Shown: piece after piece, positions 44,832 through 53,639 of the stretch
How positions within the stretch are numbered: the first letter of the stretch is position 1
How the letters are laid out: each line of letters begins with the position of its first letter
The notes under the pieces: generated by a model
The model's input: the letters and a program-made list of their open reading frames with translations, nothing else
Database searches by the model: none
Told to the model about the DNA's origin: nothing
Source: Photobacterium sp. DA100
Lineage (GTDB): Bacteria > Pseudomonadota > Gammaproteobacteria > Enterobacterales > Vibrionaceae
Direction of reading: 5' to 3'
DNA: 64,000 bases
Assembly: GCF_029223585.1 (NCBI RefSeq)
Contig: NZ_CP119423.1
Span: forward strand, 1,984,001-2,048,000
Translations under genes and position numbers: made by a program

Positions 44832-44845
44832 TTGACTAATATCAA
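44832..44845 (-). promoter_or_regulatory. FNR-type anaerobic activator box
   Basis: TTGACTAATATCAA matches the FNR consensus TTGAT-N4-ATCAA with one substitution. It is 114-127 bases upstream of dmsA, consistent with anaerobic induction of DMSO respiration. Confidence 0.65.
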
Positions 44846-44981
44846 TAGTTTTATCAGCACCCAAACACCTAGCCATAAAGTGGTATTTCGATCACCAAGA
44901 GCAGCAGATATTCGCTCACAGAATATTTGATGTTAATCAGAAAAAATCGTAAACGAGAATGGTTAACCGTCGGATATATAT

Positions 44982-45011
44982 AAAAAAGCAACCCAATGAT
45001 AGGGTTGCTTT
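44982..45011 (-). terminator. Terminator after hrpA (minus strand)
   Basis: AAAGCAACCC/GGGTTGCTTT stem (44985-44994 with 45002-45011), seven-base loop, and on the minus strand a T-run. Confidence 0.88.
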
Positions 45012-45043
45012 CTCAATTAAGATCGGCCGTTAATTGTATTCAA

Positions 45044-48000
45044 TCAACAATCGTTAATCGCATTACGCACTCGCTTGTCCGAGACCGGATAAGGCGTACC
45101 CAACTGCTGAGCAAAGTAACTGACACGTAGCTCTTCAATCATCCAACGGATCTCCTTCACCTTTTCCGGCACAGGTTGGCCCTTAGGGATCTTATTCAGC
45201 AGCTCCTTGTAATCCGAAACCACAGATTCGATCTTCATGATATGCATACGGTCTTTGTTCGGATCGATTGGCAGTTTCTCCATACGGCGCTCGATCGCAC
45301 GCATGTAACGGAGAATATCTGGCAACTTCTTCCAACCGCACTCAGTGGCAAAGCCCTTAAAAATCAAGCCTTCAATCTGGGCCTTGATATCCGATAGCGC
45401 GAAGGCCATTGTCAAATCAACACGCCCTTTCAGCTTCTTGTTGATATTGAACGCTGTTGTCAGGATTTCTTCGACCTGTTTTGCAATATCAACCACAGTA
45501 TCACCCAGCTCGGCACGCACGTGCTCTTTGAGGGCTTCGAAAGCCTCAGGCTGCCATACCAAGCCACCCTTTTCCTCAATCAGCTTATCGACACCACAGG
45601 CAATGCAGTCATCGATCAAGTCCATTACCCGACCGTACGGATTAAAGTACAGACCCAACTTCGACTTATTCGGCAAATTAGCATGAAGATATTTGATTGG
45701 CGAAGGCACATTCAACAACACCAAGCGGCGCTGGCCCTGTTGCATCGCGGTACGCTGCTCTTCTTCAGTTTCAAACAACTTGATGCCAACGGAATCTTTG
45801 TTATCAACAATCGCGGGATAAGCTTTCACTTCGAAACCACCACGTTTTTGCTGGTAACGCTCAGGCAGTTCGCCGAAGCTCCATGTCTTTAAGCCTTCCT
45901 GCTCGATATCATCATCCGCCACTTTGGACAGCGTTTCTTGCACCTTCTCTTTCAGGCCATCTTTCAGGCTGTAGAGATCTTTACTTTCGCGCAGCTTGCG
46001 GTTGCGATGGTCGACCACCCGATAAGTGATCTTCAAGTGATCCGGCACCTGTTCAAGGTTCCAGTCTTCTCGCAACACAGTGACACCCGAAATACGCTTG
46101 AGCTCTTTCTCCAGCGAGTCAAGCAGCGGCATTGCCATCGCCTCTGCACGGGCCAAGAAAGCATCCGCGTAGTTTGGCGCCGGGACAAAGTTGCGGCGAA
46201 CAGGCTTCGGCAGCGATTTAATCAGAGCAACCACCAACTCTTGGCGCAAACCTGGGATCTGCCAGTCGAAACCATCTGGCTCAACCTGGTTGAGGATAGG
46301 CAGAGGAACATGCACGGTTACACCGTCACTATCTTCGCCCGGTTCGAACTGGTAGCTCAGCTTGAGCTTCAAGTTACCCTGGTGCCAGAAGTTCGGATAA
46401 TCCAAATCGGTGACATGGCTAGCATCCCCCTTGAACAGCATTTCGCGTTCAAAGTTCAGCAGCTCGGCATTGTCACGGGACGCCTTCTTCCACCACGTGT
46501 CGAAGTGACGGCCTGATACCACTGTGTGGTCAATGCGCTGATCATAGAAATTGAACAGCTCATCGTCATCAATCAGGATATCGCGGCGGCGAGACTTATG
46601 CTCCAGCTCTTCAACTTCACGCAGCAGTTTACGGTTCTGCTGGTAGAATTTGTGCTTGGTTTCCCAGTCACCTTCCACCAGCGCAGAGCGGATAAACAGC
46701 TCGCGTGAAATAACCGGGTCAATCTTGCCGTAGTTGACCTTGCGCTTGGCAACAATCGGAATACCGTAAATCGTCACCTTCTCGAACGCGGCGACGGCGG
46801 CTTGTTTCTTCTCCCAATGCGGCTCGCTGTAACTACGCTTGAGTAGGTGCTCGGCTAAAGGCTCCACCCATTCCGGCTGGATCTTAGCGGCGATACGGCC
46901 CCACAAGCGTGATGTTTCCACCAGCTCGGCCACCATGACCCACTTAGGCTGTTTCTTGAAAATGCCGGAGCCAGGGAAGATGTTGAAGCGTGCGTTGCGG
47001 GCTCCCTGGTACTCATTCTTTTCCTGATCTTTAAGACCAATATGCGAAAGCATACCGGCTAAAATCGCAGTATGAATACCTTGGTAGCTCGCTTCCTGCT
47101 CGTTGATGCGGAACTCAAGCTCTTTAACAACCTGGCTCACCTGGTAGTAGATATCCTGCCACTCACGAACACGTAAGTAGTTCAGGTAGTCTTTCTTACA
47201 CTGGCGGCGGAACTGGTTGCCGGACAACGCCTTTTGCTGCTCCTGAATGTAGTCCCACAAGTTAACGAACGTCACGAAGTCCGATTCTTTATCGTAGAAA
47301 CGGCGGTGTTTTTCATCCGAGGCTTGCTGCTTGTCAGAAGGACGCTCGCGCGGGTCTTGAATAGACAAGGCACACGCGATGATCATGACTTCACGCAATG
47401 AGCCATGCTTCGGGGCTTCCAGCACCATGCGGGCCAGGCGCGGGTCGATTGGCAAACGGGCTAGCTGCCGGCCAATCGCAGACAGACGCTTGCGTGGATC
47501 TTTCGCCTTGGTGTTAATGGCTCCCAGCTCTTCGAGCAGGCGGATACCGTCTTGGATATTACGGTTATCCGGCGCTTCTACAAACGGGAAGGCTTGGATA
47601 TCACCAAGGCCAATCGCCGTCATCTGCAGGATGACCGATGCTAGGTTGGTACGCAGGATCTCCGGATCGGTAAACTCTGGACGAGACAGGAAGTCTTCTT
47701 CCGAGTACAGGCGAATACAAATACCTTCCGCGACACGACCACATCGACCTTTACGCTGGTTGGCACTCGCCTGCGAGATACGCTCGATAGGAAGGCGCTG
47801 AACCTTTGTTCGGTAACTATAGCGACTGATCCGCGCAGTACCCGGGTCGATAACATACTTGATACCCGGCACTGTCAACGAGGTTTCGGCAACGTTGGTC
47901 GACAGGACAATACGGCGCCCCGCATGAGACTGGAAGACACGGTTCTGCTCACCTGCGGACAACCGGGCGTAGAGCGGCAGGATTTCAGTATCCCGCAGCT

Positions 48001-48958
48001 TTCGCTTCTCTAACGCATCGGCGGTGTCGCGAATTTCACGCTCACCATTCATGAAGATCAGGATATCCCCCAGACCTTCATCACACAGTTCGTCCACCGC
48101 GTCAAAAATGGCCTGAAGCTGGTCGCGGTCGCTGTCCTCGCTGTCTTCAGATACCGGACGGTAACGCACCTCAACCGGATAAGTCCGACCCGACACTTCG
48201 ATGATCGGCGCATTATTGAAGTGTTTGGAGAATCGCTCTGGGTCGATCGTCGCCGAGGTAATGATAACCTTGAGATCAGGTCGCTTTGGCAGCAACTCGC
48301 GCAAGTAGCCCATGATAAAATCGATATTCAGGCTACGTTCGTGCGCCTCATCGATAATGATGGTGTCATACTGATTCAAGAAGCGGTCATTCTGGATTTC
48401 CGCCAGCAAGATACCATCAGTCATCAGCTTAACCTGGCTGCGATCCGATACCTTGTCGTTGAATCGAACCTTATAGCCCACATACGAGCCCAGTTCGCAC
48501 TCAAGCTCTTCGGCAATACGGCTGGCCACAGAGCGTGCCGCCAATCGACGTGGCTGGGTATGACCTATCATGCCCTTGGTACCAAGGCCAAGCTCCAAAC
48601 ATATTTTTGGCAGCTGGGTGGTCTTACCCGAACCGGTTTCACCAGCAACAATCACAACCTGGTTGTTCTTGATTGCTTCTGCGATATCGTCTTTTTTCTG
48701 GCTGACCGGCAAAAGTTCTGGGTAAGAAATGGTCGGACGCTGGGTGGTACGCATCTGCACGGTCTGCATCGATTTCGCGATATCTAGCGCGATCTCATCA
48801 AACACAGCATGCTTTGCTTGTTCATTCTTGATTCTTGCCGCACCTTGCACGCGTTTGTGCAAACGAAACTGATCGCGCATCATGCAATCTTTAATCGCGG
48901 CTTTAAGTGTTTTCTCGTTGTTTAAAACGTTAGCCTGAGGAGTATTCGACTGAGTCAA
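45044..48958 (-). CDS. hrpA: ATP-dependent RNA helicase HrpA
   Basis: A 1304-residue DEAH-box helicase that unwinds mRNA and, in E. coli, helps resolve stalled ribosomes. Motifs: Walker A GETGSGKTTQLP, DEAHERS, SATID, and QRKGRCGR. The C-terminal half is the HrpA-specific domain (DUF3418). TTG 48958 is preferred because AGGA lies six bases upstream and gives the E. coli-like length (1300); the frame also offers GTG 48991, which has no ribosome site. Monocistronic. Confidence 0.94.
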   Translation of the reverse strand: MTQSNTPQANVLNNEKTLKAAIKDCMMRDQFRLHKRVQGAARIKNEQAKHAVFDEIALDIAKSMQTVQMRTTQRPTISYPELLPVSQKKDDIAEAIKNNQVVIVAGETGSGKTTQLPKICLELGLGTKGMIGHTQPRRLAARSVASRIAEELECELGSYVGYKVRFNDKVSDRSQVKLMTDGILLAEIQNDRFLNQYDTIIIDEAHERSLNIDFIMGYLRELLPKRPDLKVIITSATIDPERFSKHFNNAPIIEVSGRTYPVEVRYRPVSEDSEDSDRDQLQAIFDAVDELCDEGLGDILIFMNGEREIRDTADALEKRKLRDTEILPLYARLSAGEQNRVFQSHAGRRIVLSTNVAETSLTVPGIKYVIDPGTARISRYSYRTKVQRLPIERISQASANQRKGRCGRVAEGICIRLYSEEDFLSRPEFTDPEILRTNLASVILQMTAIGLGDIQAFPFVEAPDNRNIQDGIRLLEELGAINTKAKDPRKRLSAIGRQLARLPIDPRLARMVLEAPKHGSLREVMIIACALSIQDPRERPSDKQQASDEKHRRFYDKESDFVTFVNLWDYIQEQQKALSGNQFRRQCKKDYLNYLRVREWQDIYYQVSQVVKELEFRINEQEASYQGIHTAILAGMLSHIGLKDQEKNEYQGARNARFNIFPGSGIFKKQPKWVMVAELVETSRLWGRIAAKIQPEWVEPLAEHLLKRSYSEPHWEKKQAAVAAFEKVTIYGIPIVAKRKVNYGKIDPVISRELFIRSALVEGDWETKHKFYQQNRKLLREVEELEHKSRRRDILIDDDELFNFYDQRIDHTVVSGRHFDTWWKKASRDNAELLNFEREMLFKGDASHVTDLDYPNFWHQGNLKLKLSYQFEPGEDSDGVTVHVPLPILNQVEPDGFDWQIPGLRQELVVALIKSLPKPVRRNFVPAPNYADAFLARAEAMAMPLLDSLEKELKRISGVTVLREDWNLEQVPDHLKITYRVVDHRNRKLRESKDLYSLKDGLKEKVQETLSKVADDDIEQEGLKTWSFGELPERYQQKRGGFEVKAYPAIVDNKDSVGIKLFETEEEQRTAMQQGQRRLVLLNVPSPIKYLHANLPNKSKLGLYFNPYGRVMDLIDDCIACGVDKLIEEKGGLVWQPEAFEALKEHVRAELGDTVVDIAKQVEEILTTAFNINKKLKGRVDLTMAFALSDIKAQIEGLIFKGFATECGWKKLPDILRYMRAIERRMEKLPIDPNKDRMHIMKIESVVSDYKELLNKIPKGQPVPEKVKEIRWMIEELRVSYFAQQLGTPYPVSDKRVRNAINDC

Positions 48959-49141
48959 TGGAATTCCTGATAATTCAGCTGGGTATTTCACAAAATTGCA
49001 CGAATTCTACCACAACTCTGTGGTTTTGCGGCAAAAGAGAATATACCCCCCAAAACATGTAAGTTTTTTTAGCCATTGTTTGCAGCACTTTTATGTCTTC
49101 AGGTATTATTTTGTCGCAACTTCATACATAGAGTATAAAAA

Positions 49142-49675
49142 ATGAAAAAAACACTAGTTAGCCTTGCGCTAGCAGCAGTGGTGGCGTCACCTGCTTTTGC
49201 TAACCAACCTGTTCAACTTTCAGTACCAGGCAACAACCTACCAGACGGTAATGTTCACGGTTTCCGCGCTTCCCTTCTATACGGGCAGACTCCATCTGTA
49301 ACAGGTTTCCAGCTGCCTATGCTTGGCCTTGCGGAATCTCAGACTTTCAAAGGATTGAGCTTCGGTATCCTGTTTGGTGCCAACCGCGTTACTGGCGATT
49401 CTACCGGTGTTAAATTCGGTCTAGCGAACTGGAACGACAACACAGCGGCAGGTGCTGATATCGGTTTTGCCAACTACACTGGCAGCCAATTCACTGGTCT
49501 TCAATTCGGTGCCCTGAACTACGCAGGTAGCCTAAACGGTCTTCAGCTTGGTTTCATCAACGCCACAGACCGCATCGAAAAAGGTGTTCAGATTGGTCTG
49601 ATCAACTACGACAAATCTGGTACTTTCATCAGCAAAGACATCCCTGTATTCCCAATTATCAACGCCCGCTTCTAA
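49142..49675 (+). CDS. Exported protein with GLQ-type surface repeats
   Basis: A 177-residue exported protein: signal peptide 1-20 (ending AFA). From about residue 70 it consists of imperfect repeats of about 15-20 residues with a Gly-hydrophobic-Gln-hydrophobic-Gly pattern (GLSFGILFGAN, GVKFGLANW, GLQFGALNY, GLQLGFIN, GVQIGLINY). The pattern recalls the LA_2272-type surface repeat and suggests a beta-solenoid or small beta-barrel. It ends in Arg-Phe, as outer-membrane proteins often do. The function is unknown. Confidence 0.75.
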   Translation: MKKTLVSLALAAVVASPAFANQPVQLSVPGNNLPDGNVHGFRASLLYGQTPSVTGFQLPMLGLAESQTFKGLSFGILFGANRVTGDSTGVKFGLANWNDNTAAGADIGFANYTGSQFTGLQFGALNYAGSLNGLQLGFINATDRIEKGVQIGLINYDKSGTFISKDIPVFPIINARF

Positions 49676-49703
49676 TCCAGAACACGGTTGGTTCGATATT
49701 TGT

Positions 49704-49735
49704 AGCCTGGGGCCCAGCTCCAGGCTGCTTTTCTT
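49704..49735 (+). terminator. Terminator after the GLQ-repeat gene
   Basis: AGCCTGG (49704-49710)/CCAGGCT (49720-49726), then a T-rich stretch TTTTCTTTT. Confidence 0.8.
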
Positions 49736-49908
49736 TTCCCTGCAGCGCATCAGGCTATATGTAGTCCAAGCCCTAAGATTTCCCCTCGTCACTCCTGAGC
49801 TTTTTTATTAATCGTTGCTGACTAAACATCCAATTAAACTGTGACCAAGGAACTCCCAGCCCTTCGGAGGAGTCTTATACTTAATAAAAGTGAAATTTGA
49901 GGCACAGC

Positions 49909-50370
49909 ATGTTCAAACAATTACGTACTATTTTCCGCCAAGTCATGAATGAAGGAACGGGTGGCGGCGCTGTCGATACCCCGACCCTCCACCTCTCAAT
50001 GGCATGTTTGCTGTGCGAAGTCTCTAACGCAGATCACAGTGACGATCCCAGAGAGATGCAGGCCAAACGCCACCAACTCGTTAACCTGCTCGATATCAGC
50101 GAAGAAAACGCCGATGCGCTTATCGAAAAAGCGCTTATGCAGAGCAAATCGTCGGTTTCCCTGTACGACTTTACCAGCAAACTACGCTCGCTCGAGCCAG
50201 AACAGCGCTTCGAACTCATCGAAGCCATGTGGCAAGTCGCATACGCCGATGATGTGTTGGACCCGATGGAAGAAGCGGTGATTCGCCAAGTGGCCGAGCT
50301 TATCTATGTCGACCACTCCGAGTTTATCCGGGCGAAATTGTCAGTACAAAATAGTTTGAAGCCAAATTAG
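49909..50370 (+). CDS. TerB family protein
   Basis: A 153-residue soluble, all-helical protein of the tellurite-resistance TerB (TerB/DjlA-like) family. Conserved acidic positions occur in CEVSNADHSDDPREM and YADDVLDPMEEAVIRQVAEL. TerB folds bind metal ions and act as adaptors at membranes. No other ter genes are present, so tellurite resistance should not be assumed. ATG 49909 is chosen with GAGG six bases upstream; the open frame from 49897 starts inside that region. Confidence 0.85.
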   Translation: MFKQLRTIFRQVMNEGTGGGAVDTPTLHLSMACLLCEVSNADHSDDPREMQAKRHQLVNLLDISEENADALIEKALMQSKSSVSLYDFTSKLRSLEPEQRFELIEAMWQVAYADDVLDPMEEAVIRQVAELIYVDHSEFIRAKLSVQNSLKPN

Positions 50371-50453
50371 CGGTAAGTTACATAGTAGAACTAGCGAACA
50401 AATTTCTGAACGGCATCAGCAACATAACTATGCCGCACAAGCCCACAATACAA

Positions 50454-50490
50454 TATCTCCCTAAATAGCAGATGTTCATTTAGGGAGATA
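50454..50490 (+). promoter_or_regulatory. Hairpin masking the ribosome site of a mini-ORF
   Basis: Perfect 13-bp stem TATCTCCCTAAAT/ATTTAGGGAGATA with an 11-base loop. The right arm contains the GGGAG that would serve the ATG at 50495, so translation would be blocked when the hairpin forms. A structured translational switch or a terminator remnant are both possible. Confidence 0.55.
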
Positions 50491-50494
50491 CAAA

Positions 50495-50563
50495 ATGTCA
50501 TGGTCTCATACCTATTCTCATCCTGAACATGCTCATGAATCAATTGCGGTTGTACAAGGCTAA
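50495..50563 (+). CDS. His-rich mini-ORF, possibly interrupted gene
   Basis: A 22-residue ORF whose first 15 residues include four His (MSWSHTYSHPEHAHE), a likely metal-binding pattern. The same frame continues open past the TAA at 50561 for about 30 codons (TQPVMLPGEHQSQQPMSYYQ and on) to near 50640. The gene may therefore be a longer one broken by a nonsense codon. No family is recognised. Confidence 0.4.
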   Translation: MSWSHTYSHPEHAHESIAVVQG

Positions 50564-50641
50564 ACTCAACCAGTAATGCTACCAGGAGAACATCAAAGCC
50601 AACAGCCCATGTCCTACTATCAGCTTACTTCTGCAATTGAT

Positions 50642-51073
50642 TTAATCTGCTCTCGCAAGGTTCTCTGTCATTAAGCCTGTTATTCGTTCGAACTCTTTCA
50701 ACTCCTCGCGAGAAATGCCTTTCATCATCTTATTATTCATGTTGCCGTCAATAGTCGTAAGGTGCGCCAGAACCTCCATACCTTCACTGGTGACCAACAG
50801 GCGTTGGCTGCGCTTATCTTCTGGGTTAGGCACTTTTTCAATCAGGGTTTGCTTGATCAATTCGTTCAGCAAACGGGTCACCTGTGCTTTGTCACGGTTT
50901 AAGAGCTGGGCAATATCAACTGCAGTACATGTTTGCTGTTTATTAATAATTTTAAGAACCCGCATATGCATAGGCGAAATATTCAAGTCCAGTTGCTCAA
51001 TCTGTTCATGCATGTGGCGCTTGATCATATGGACTAAGTGAAACACGCCCTCTAGTGACTTTGGCTCTGACAT
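50642..51073 (-). CDS. MarR family transcriptional regulator
   Basis: A 143-residue winged-helix repressor: recognition helix in DIAQLLNRDKAQVTRLLNELIKQ, wing in VPNPEDKRSQRLLVT. AGGGA lies seven bases before the ATG. It is divergent from the DUF3861 gene, and two identical-architecture palindromes lie in the shared promoter region, so it most likely represses both genes. The ligand is unknown; there is no OhrR-type N-terminal Cys. Confidence 0.9.
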   Translation of the reverse strand: MSEPKSLEGVFHLVHMIKRHMHEQIEQLDLNISPMHMRVLKIINKQQTCTAVDIAQLLNRDKAQVTRLLNELIKQTLIEKVPNPEDKRSQRLLVTSEGMEVLAHLTTIDGNMNNKMMKGISREELKEFERITGLMTENLARAD

Positions 51074-51097
51074 CTTGATTCCCTCAAATCACAACAT

Positions 51098-51114
51098 GGT
51101 TGACTTTATCAACC
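51098..51114. promoter_or_regulatory. MarR operator 1
   Basis: Palindrome GGTTGA-CTTTA-TCAACC. It contains the -35 (TTGACT, 51100-51105) of the promoter for the DUF3861 gene. Confidence 0.7.
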
Positions 51115-51121
51115 AAACTAT

Positions 51122-51127
51122 TATAGT
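51122..51127 (+). promoter_or_regulatory. -10 element of the DUF3861 promoter
   Basis: TATAGT at 51122-51127, 16 bases after TTGACT (51100-51105). A start near 51134 places transcription initiation within operator 2. Confidence 0.6.
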
Positions 51128-51141
51128 TGACATTATCAACT
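51125..51141. promoter_or_regulatory. MarR operator 2
   Basis: Palindrome AGTTGA-CATTA-TCAACT, same half-site and spacing as operator 1 with centres 27 bases apart. It covers the -10 and start site of the promoter. Confidence 0.7.
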
Positions 51142-51174
51142 TAGTTGAGGACAAATTCAAGACTGGAGAAGAAA

Positions 51175-51456
51175 ATGAAACACCCTCATAACTACCGTAT
51201 TACTATCGAACACACCAATACAGATAATGCAGAAACCATTCAGTTTGAGATTCAAGATCGAGAAGATATGTTTGCCATTGTCGACGCAATCAAACAAGGC
51301 AGCGGTTTGAACAGTAATGACTCAACACGACTTGGTGTTGCTTTGCGCCTTCTGGGCCCTATGATGATGAAAGATCGAAAACATCCATTGTTTGCCGACT
51401 TCTTCCCGCACTTCAAAACATTTATGCAGAATTTGAAAGGTAAACTAAAAGAATAA
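51175..51456 (+). CDS. DUF3861 family protein
   Basis: A 93-residue soluble protein matching DUF3861, as recalled: N-terminal HNYRITIEHTNTDN, acidic FEIQDREDMFAIVDAIKQG, then LGVALRLLGPMMMKDRKHPLFADFFPHFKTFM. The function is unknown. GGAG precedes ATG 51175; the open frame from 51145 starts at the transcript leader. Divergent from a MarR gene and probably its regulatory target. Confidence 0.78.
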   Translation: MKHPHNYRITIEHTNTDNAETIQFEIQDREDMFAIVDAIKQGSGLNSNDSTRLGVALRLLGPMMMKDRKHPLFADFFPHFKTFMQNLKGKLKE

Positions 51457-51533
51457 CAATAACTTAGTGAATTTGAATCAAAGCTGCCCTATTACAAACA
51501 GGCAGCTTCAGATTTACGCCTAATGCAGTAACG

Positions 51534-52234
51534 CTATTTAATTGTCGAATCCAACAACGTTGCTGCAGAGCGTGCCCAGCTATCCAGTACCGGCCTAACG
51601 TTTTCAAGCTCTACCTGATCACTGGTATTTTCTACTGGCTCACCAAACCCTTTTTTGACAGCAGCAGCCAACCTTTCACCTGACGAGCTGTCTGTAAGTT
51701 CTGCCTCTAAAAACAGCTCTACCATTTGGTCTCTGGCTCCGGTTGCAGTTGAAACACTCGCCAATGCCAATGCGATAGGAATATATTCATAGACTTCCAA
51801 ATCTTCCGCTTTGGTCCTCACACCAGTAATCGCTGAGCGAAGGCGGACAACGTCATTCCCCGGCACGGTAACAATCTCATAATTCCGACTAACTTCTCGT
51901 TCTACAGCTTTATTCAAATAGGCCAGCATACTCTTTAGCACCTCAGCGCGTAATTGCGGACCAGGTTTTGGGGCCGGATATATCACAACAGGATCAAGCA
52001 TGACTTTAGTATATTTGCGAGCTGGTAAAGTTGGGCTGATCCATTTCAGTACAACAGCCTGACCATCAAGGCTGGTGCCTTTTTCCAATTGCGAATAATC
52101 ACTTAGAAAGCCTGAAAACTCTTCTTTTTGCGTGGTTTCTGAGGTCGTACAACCAGAACCAACCAAAAAATCAGCAAAACCCATGGAATTGAATAGGTAA
52201 CCGTAGAGCAAGTGTTTCTTTTGAGCTTCTTCAT
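51534..52234 (-). CDS. DUF3313 lipoprotein gene with apparent frameshift
   Basis: The mature part (GSGCTTSETTQKEEFSGFLSDYSQLEKG onward in pieces) matches DUF3313 bacterial lipoproteins, with the lipobox Cys in SGC. The frame carrying it has no plausible start, but the neighbouring frame begins with ATG 52234 after GGAG and encodes a signal-peptide-like MKKLKRNTC...SIPWVLLIFWLV. The two frames meet at a run of six A (52165-52170, T6 on the coding strand). One base lost or gained there would restore a normal lipoprotein. Either the gene is broken, phase-variable, or the sequence has a homopolymer error. The C-terminal reading frame to 51534 is intact. Confidence 0.7.
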
Positions 52235-52335
52235 ATTCCTCTCCACAAGGAAACAACCATAAGAATAATGGTCGATTAGAGCCCATTTTTCCACGCTTCG
52301 AAAAAAGATGATGCTGAACATTACCGACCCAAGCC

Positions 52336-52373
52336 AGCCAAAAAAGCCAGACATAAGTCTGGCTTTTTTGGCT
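52336..52373. terminator. 17-bp bidirectional terminator
   Basis: AGCCAAAAAAGCCAGAC/GTCTGGCTTTTTTGGCT with loop ATAA; perfect inverted repeat. It terminates the hydrolase gene on the minus strand and separates it from the DUF3313 gene. Confidence 0.9.
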
Positions 52374-52392
52374 ATTGGTCAATGTTCAAGCA

Positions 52393-53451
52393 CTACAGCA
52401 AACTATTGCGAATAAACTCACTCAATTCCCCATAATGCTCATTCGACTCTGGAGTGCCCAGTGCGACAATATAATCCGCGTGTGACTGCCCTTCATAAAC
52501 ATTCAGCTCCGCATCAGCCCCTGCTCGCTTGAGCTCTCTGTGAAGTCGAACCGTATCACTCAACAACAAGTCTCGTGTCCCGGTGATCAGATATACCGCA
52601 GGAAAGTTATCAAAACTGCCATAAATTGGTGAGACAACAGGATCATTCAGTTCGAGCTCGCCCACGTAAGCATCAACCATTGCCGAAGACATTCCGCGCC
52701 AACTGCCGAGAATATGATCGAGGCCTTCATTAATGAATCGGCTATCACCTGTCATGGTCATATCGACACCTGGCGTCCCCACATACAGCGCAGACGGTGT
52801 GGCTATACGCTGCGAGTTCATCTCCTGCGTAGCAAGAACGCTTAATGAACCACCCGCAGATGTACCTCCCATGACCATAGTGTCAGCATTACGTGTTTTT
52901 AGCAGCTCCTTCCAGACATTGATGATGTCGTTGCGAGCAGCCGGGGCTGGGAATTCAGGCGCTTTTCTGTAATCAATTGCCAGCGCAGGAATTTGTGTCT
53001 GGGTAGCAATGATCATTGCTTCCGTTGTTGATGCCAGACCACTGTTCAGCATATATGCCCCGCCCTGGACGGCAACAAATAGCTTATCTTCCAACTCTGG
53101 GGCAACTGTTTTAGGGGTGATCCAGTAGACATCAACTCCAGCAACCGTGCCTTTTTCGATCTTCACTTCCAAATCATTTGCGAGTTTAGCCGCTCTTTCA
53201 ATTGCAACCTGGTCTCGAGCCTCAATCAATTTGCGCCACTCAGCTTTGGTTGCTGGAATATTCTTCTCCAACGCAGTCAAATCTGGCGCCGGAATAGTCT
53301 TAGAAAATTCGTAAAACTCTGAACTCACTGCTGTCGAAAGTGGCACTGGGTTAGTCGAAAGAGATAAATTATTCTTATCCTCATTTGCCATCACGCCCGA
53401 GGCCAGAACACTTGATGCTAACAGTGACAGAACAATGCTACGTATCTTCAT
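52393..53451 (-). CDS. Exported alpha/beta hydrolase, HSL-like
   Basis: A 352-residue protein with signal peptide 1-22 (ending VMA), so periplasmic or secreted. The nucleophile serine is in GGTSAGG at about residue 197; acid Asp in GTRDLLLSD; base His in GQSHADY. The usual oxyanion motif HGGG is replaced by QGGAY, unlike the cytoplasmic esterase at 7186-8124. It is therefore a variant of the HSL-like/arylacetamide deacetylase group. The substrate is unknown. Confidence 0.82.
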   Translation of the reverse strand: MKIRSIVLSLLASSVLASGVMANEDKNNLSLSTNPVPLSTAVSSEFYEFSKTIPAPDLTALEKNIPATKAEWRKLIEARDQVAIERAAKLANDLEVKIEKGTVAGVDVYWITPKTVAPELEDKLFVAVQGGAYMLNSGLASTTEAMIIATQTQIPALAIDYRKAPEFPAPAARNDIINVWKELLKTRNADTMVMGGTSAGGSLSVLATQEMNSQRIATPSALYVGTPGVDMTMTGDSRFINEGLDHILGSWRGMSSAMVDAYVGELELNDPVVSPIYGSFDNFPAVYLITGTRDLLLSDTVRLHRELKRAGADAELNVYEGQSHADYIVALGTPESNEHYGELSEFIRNSLL

Positions 53452-53639
53452 TTTTTACACCTATGCAAATAGTAATAAAGGCATTCCCTAATGCGATGGG
53501 TGTAATCTACGTAAGTTCATGAATAGATACTATGAATTAGAGAAATTCAGTTCTGATCAAATCCATTCAACTTACTGAATTTCTCATATGGCACTCAGGG
53601 CAACATCATCGGAGCTTGTGGTTTCATTAAACAACCGCT

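Larger units (their letters stand above)
44719..45043. other. Intergenic region between dmsA and hrpA
   Basis: About 325 bases. It contains the dms leader palindrome (44741-44796), an FNR box (44832-44845) and the hrpA terminator (44982-45011). The remainder is AT-rich without ORFs. Confidence 0.7.

Noticed and set aside
45938..46516. 192-codon ORF antisense to hrpA
   Set aside because: HrpA domains run unbroken on the minus strand here. No promoter or ribosome site is seen for the antisense frame.
49909..50370. Tellurite resistance operon
   Set aside because: Only a TerB-fold protein is present, with no terA, terC, terD or terZ near it.
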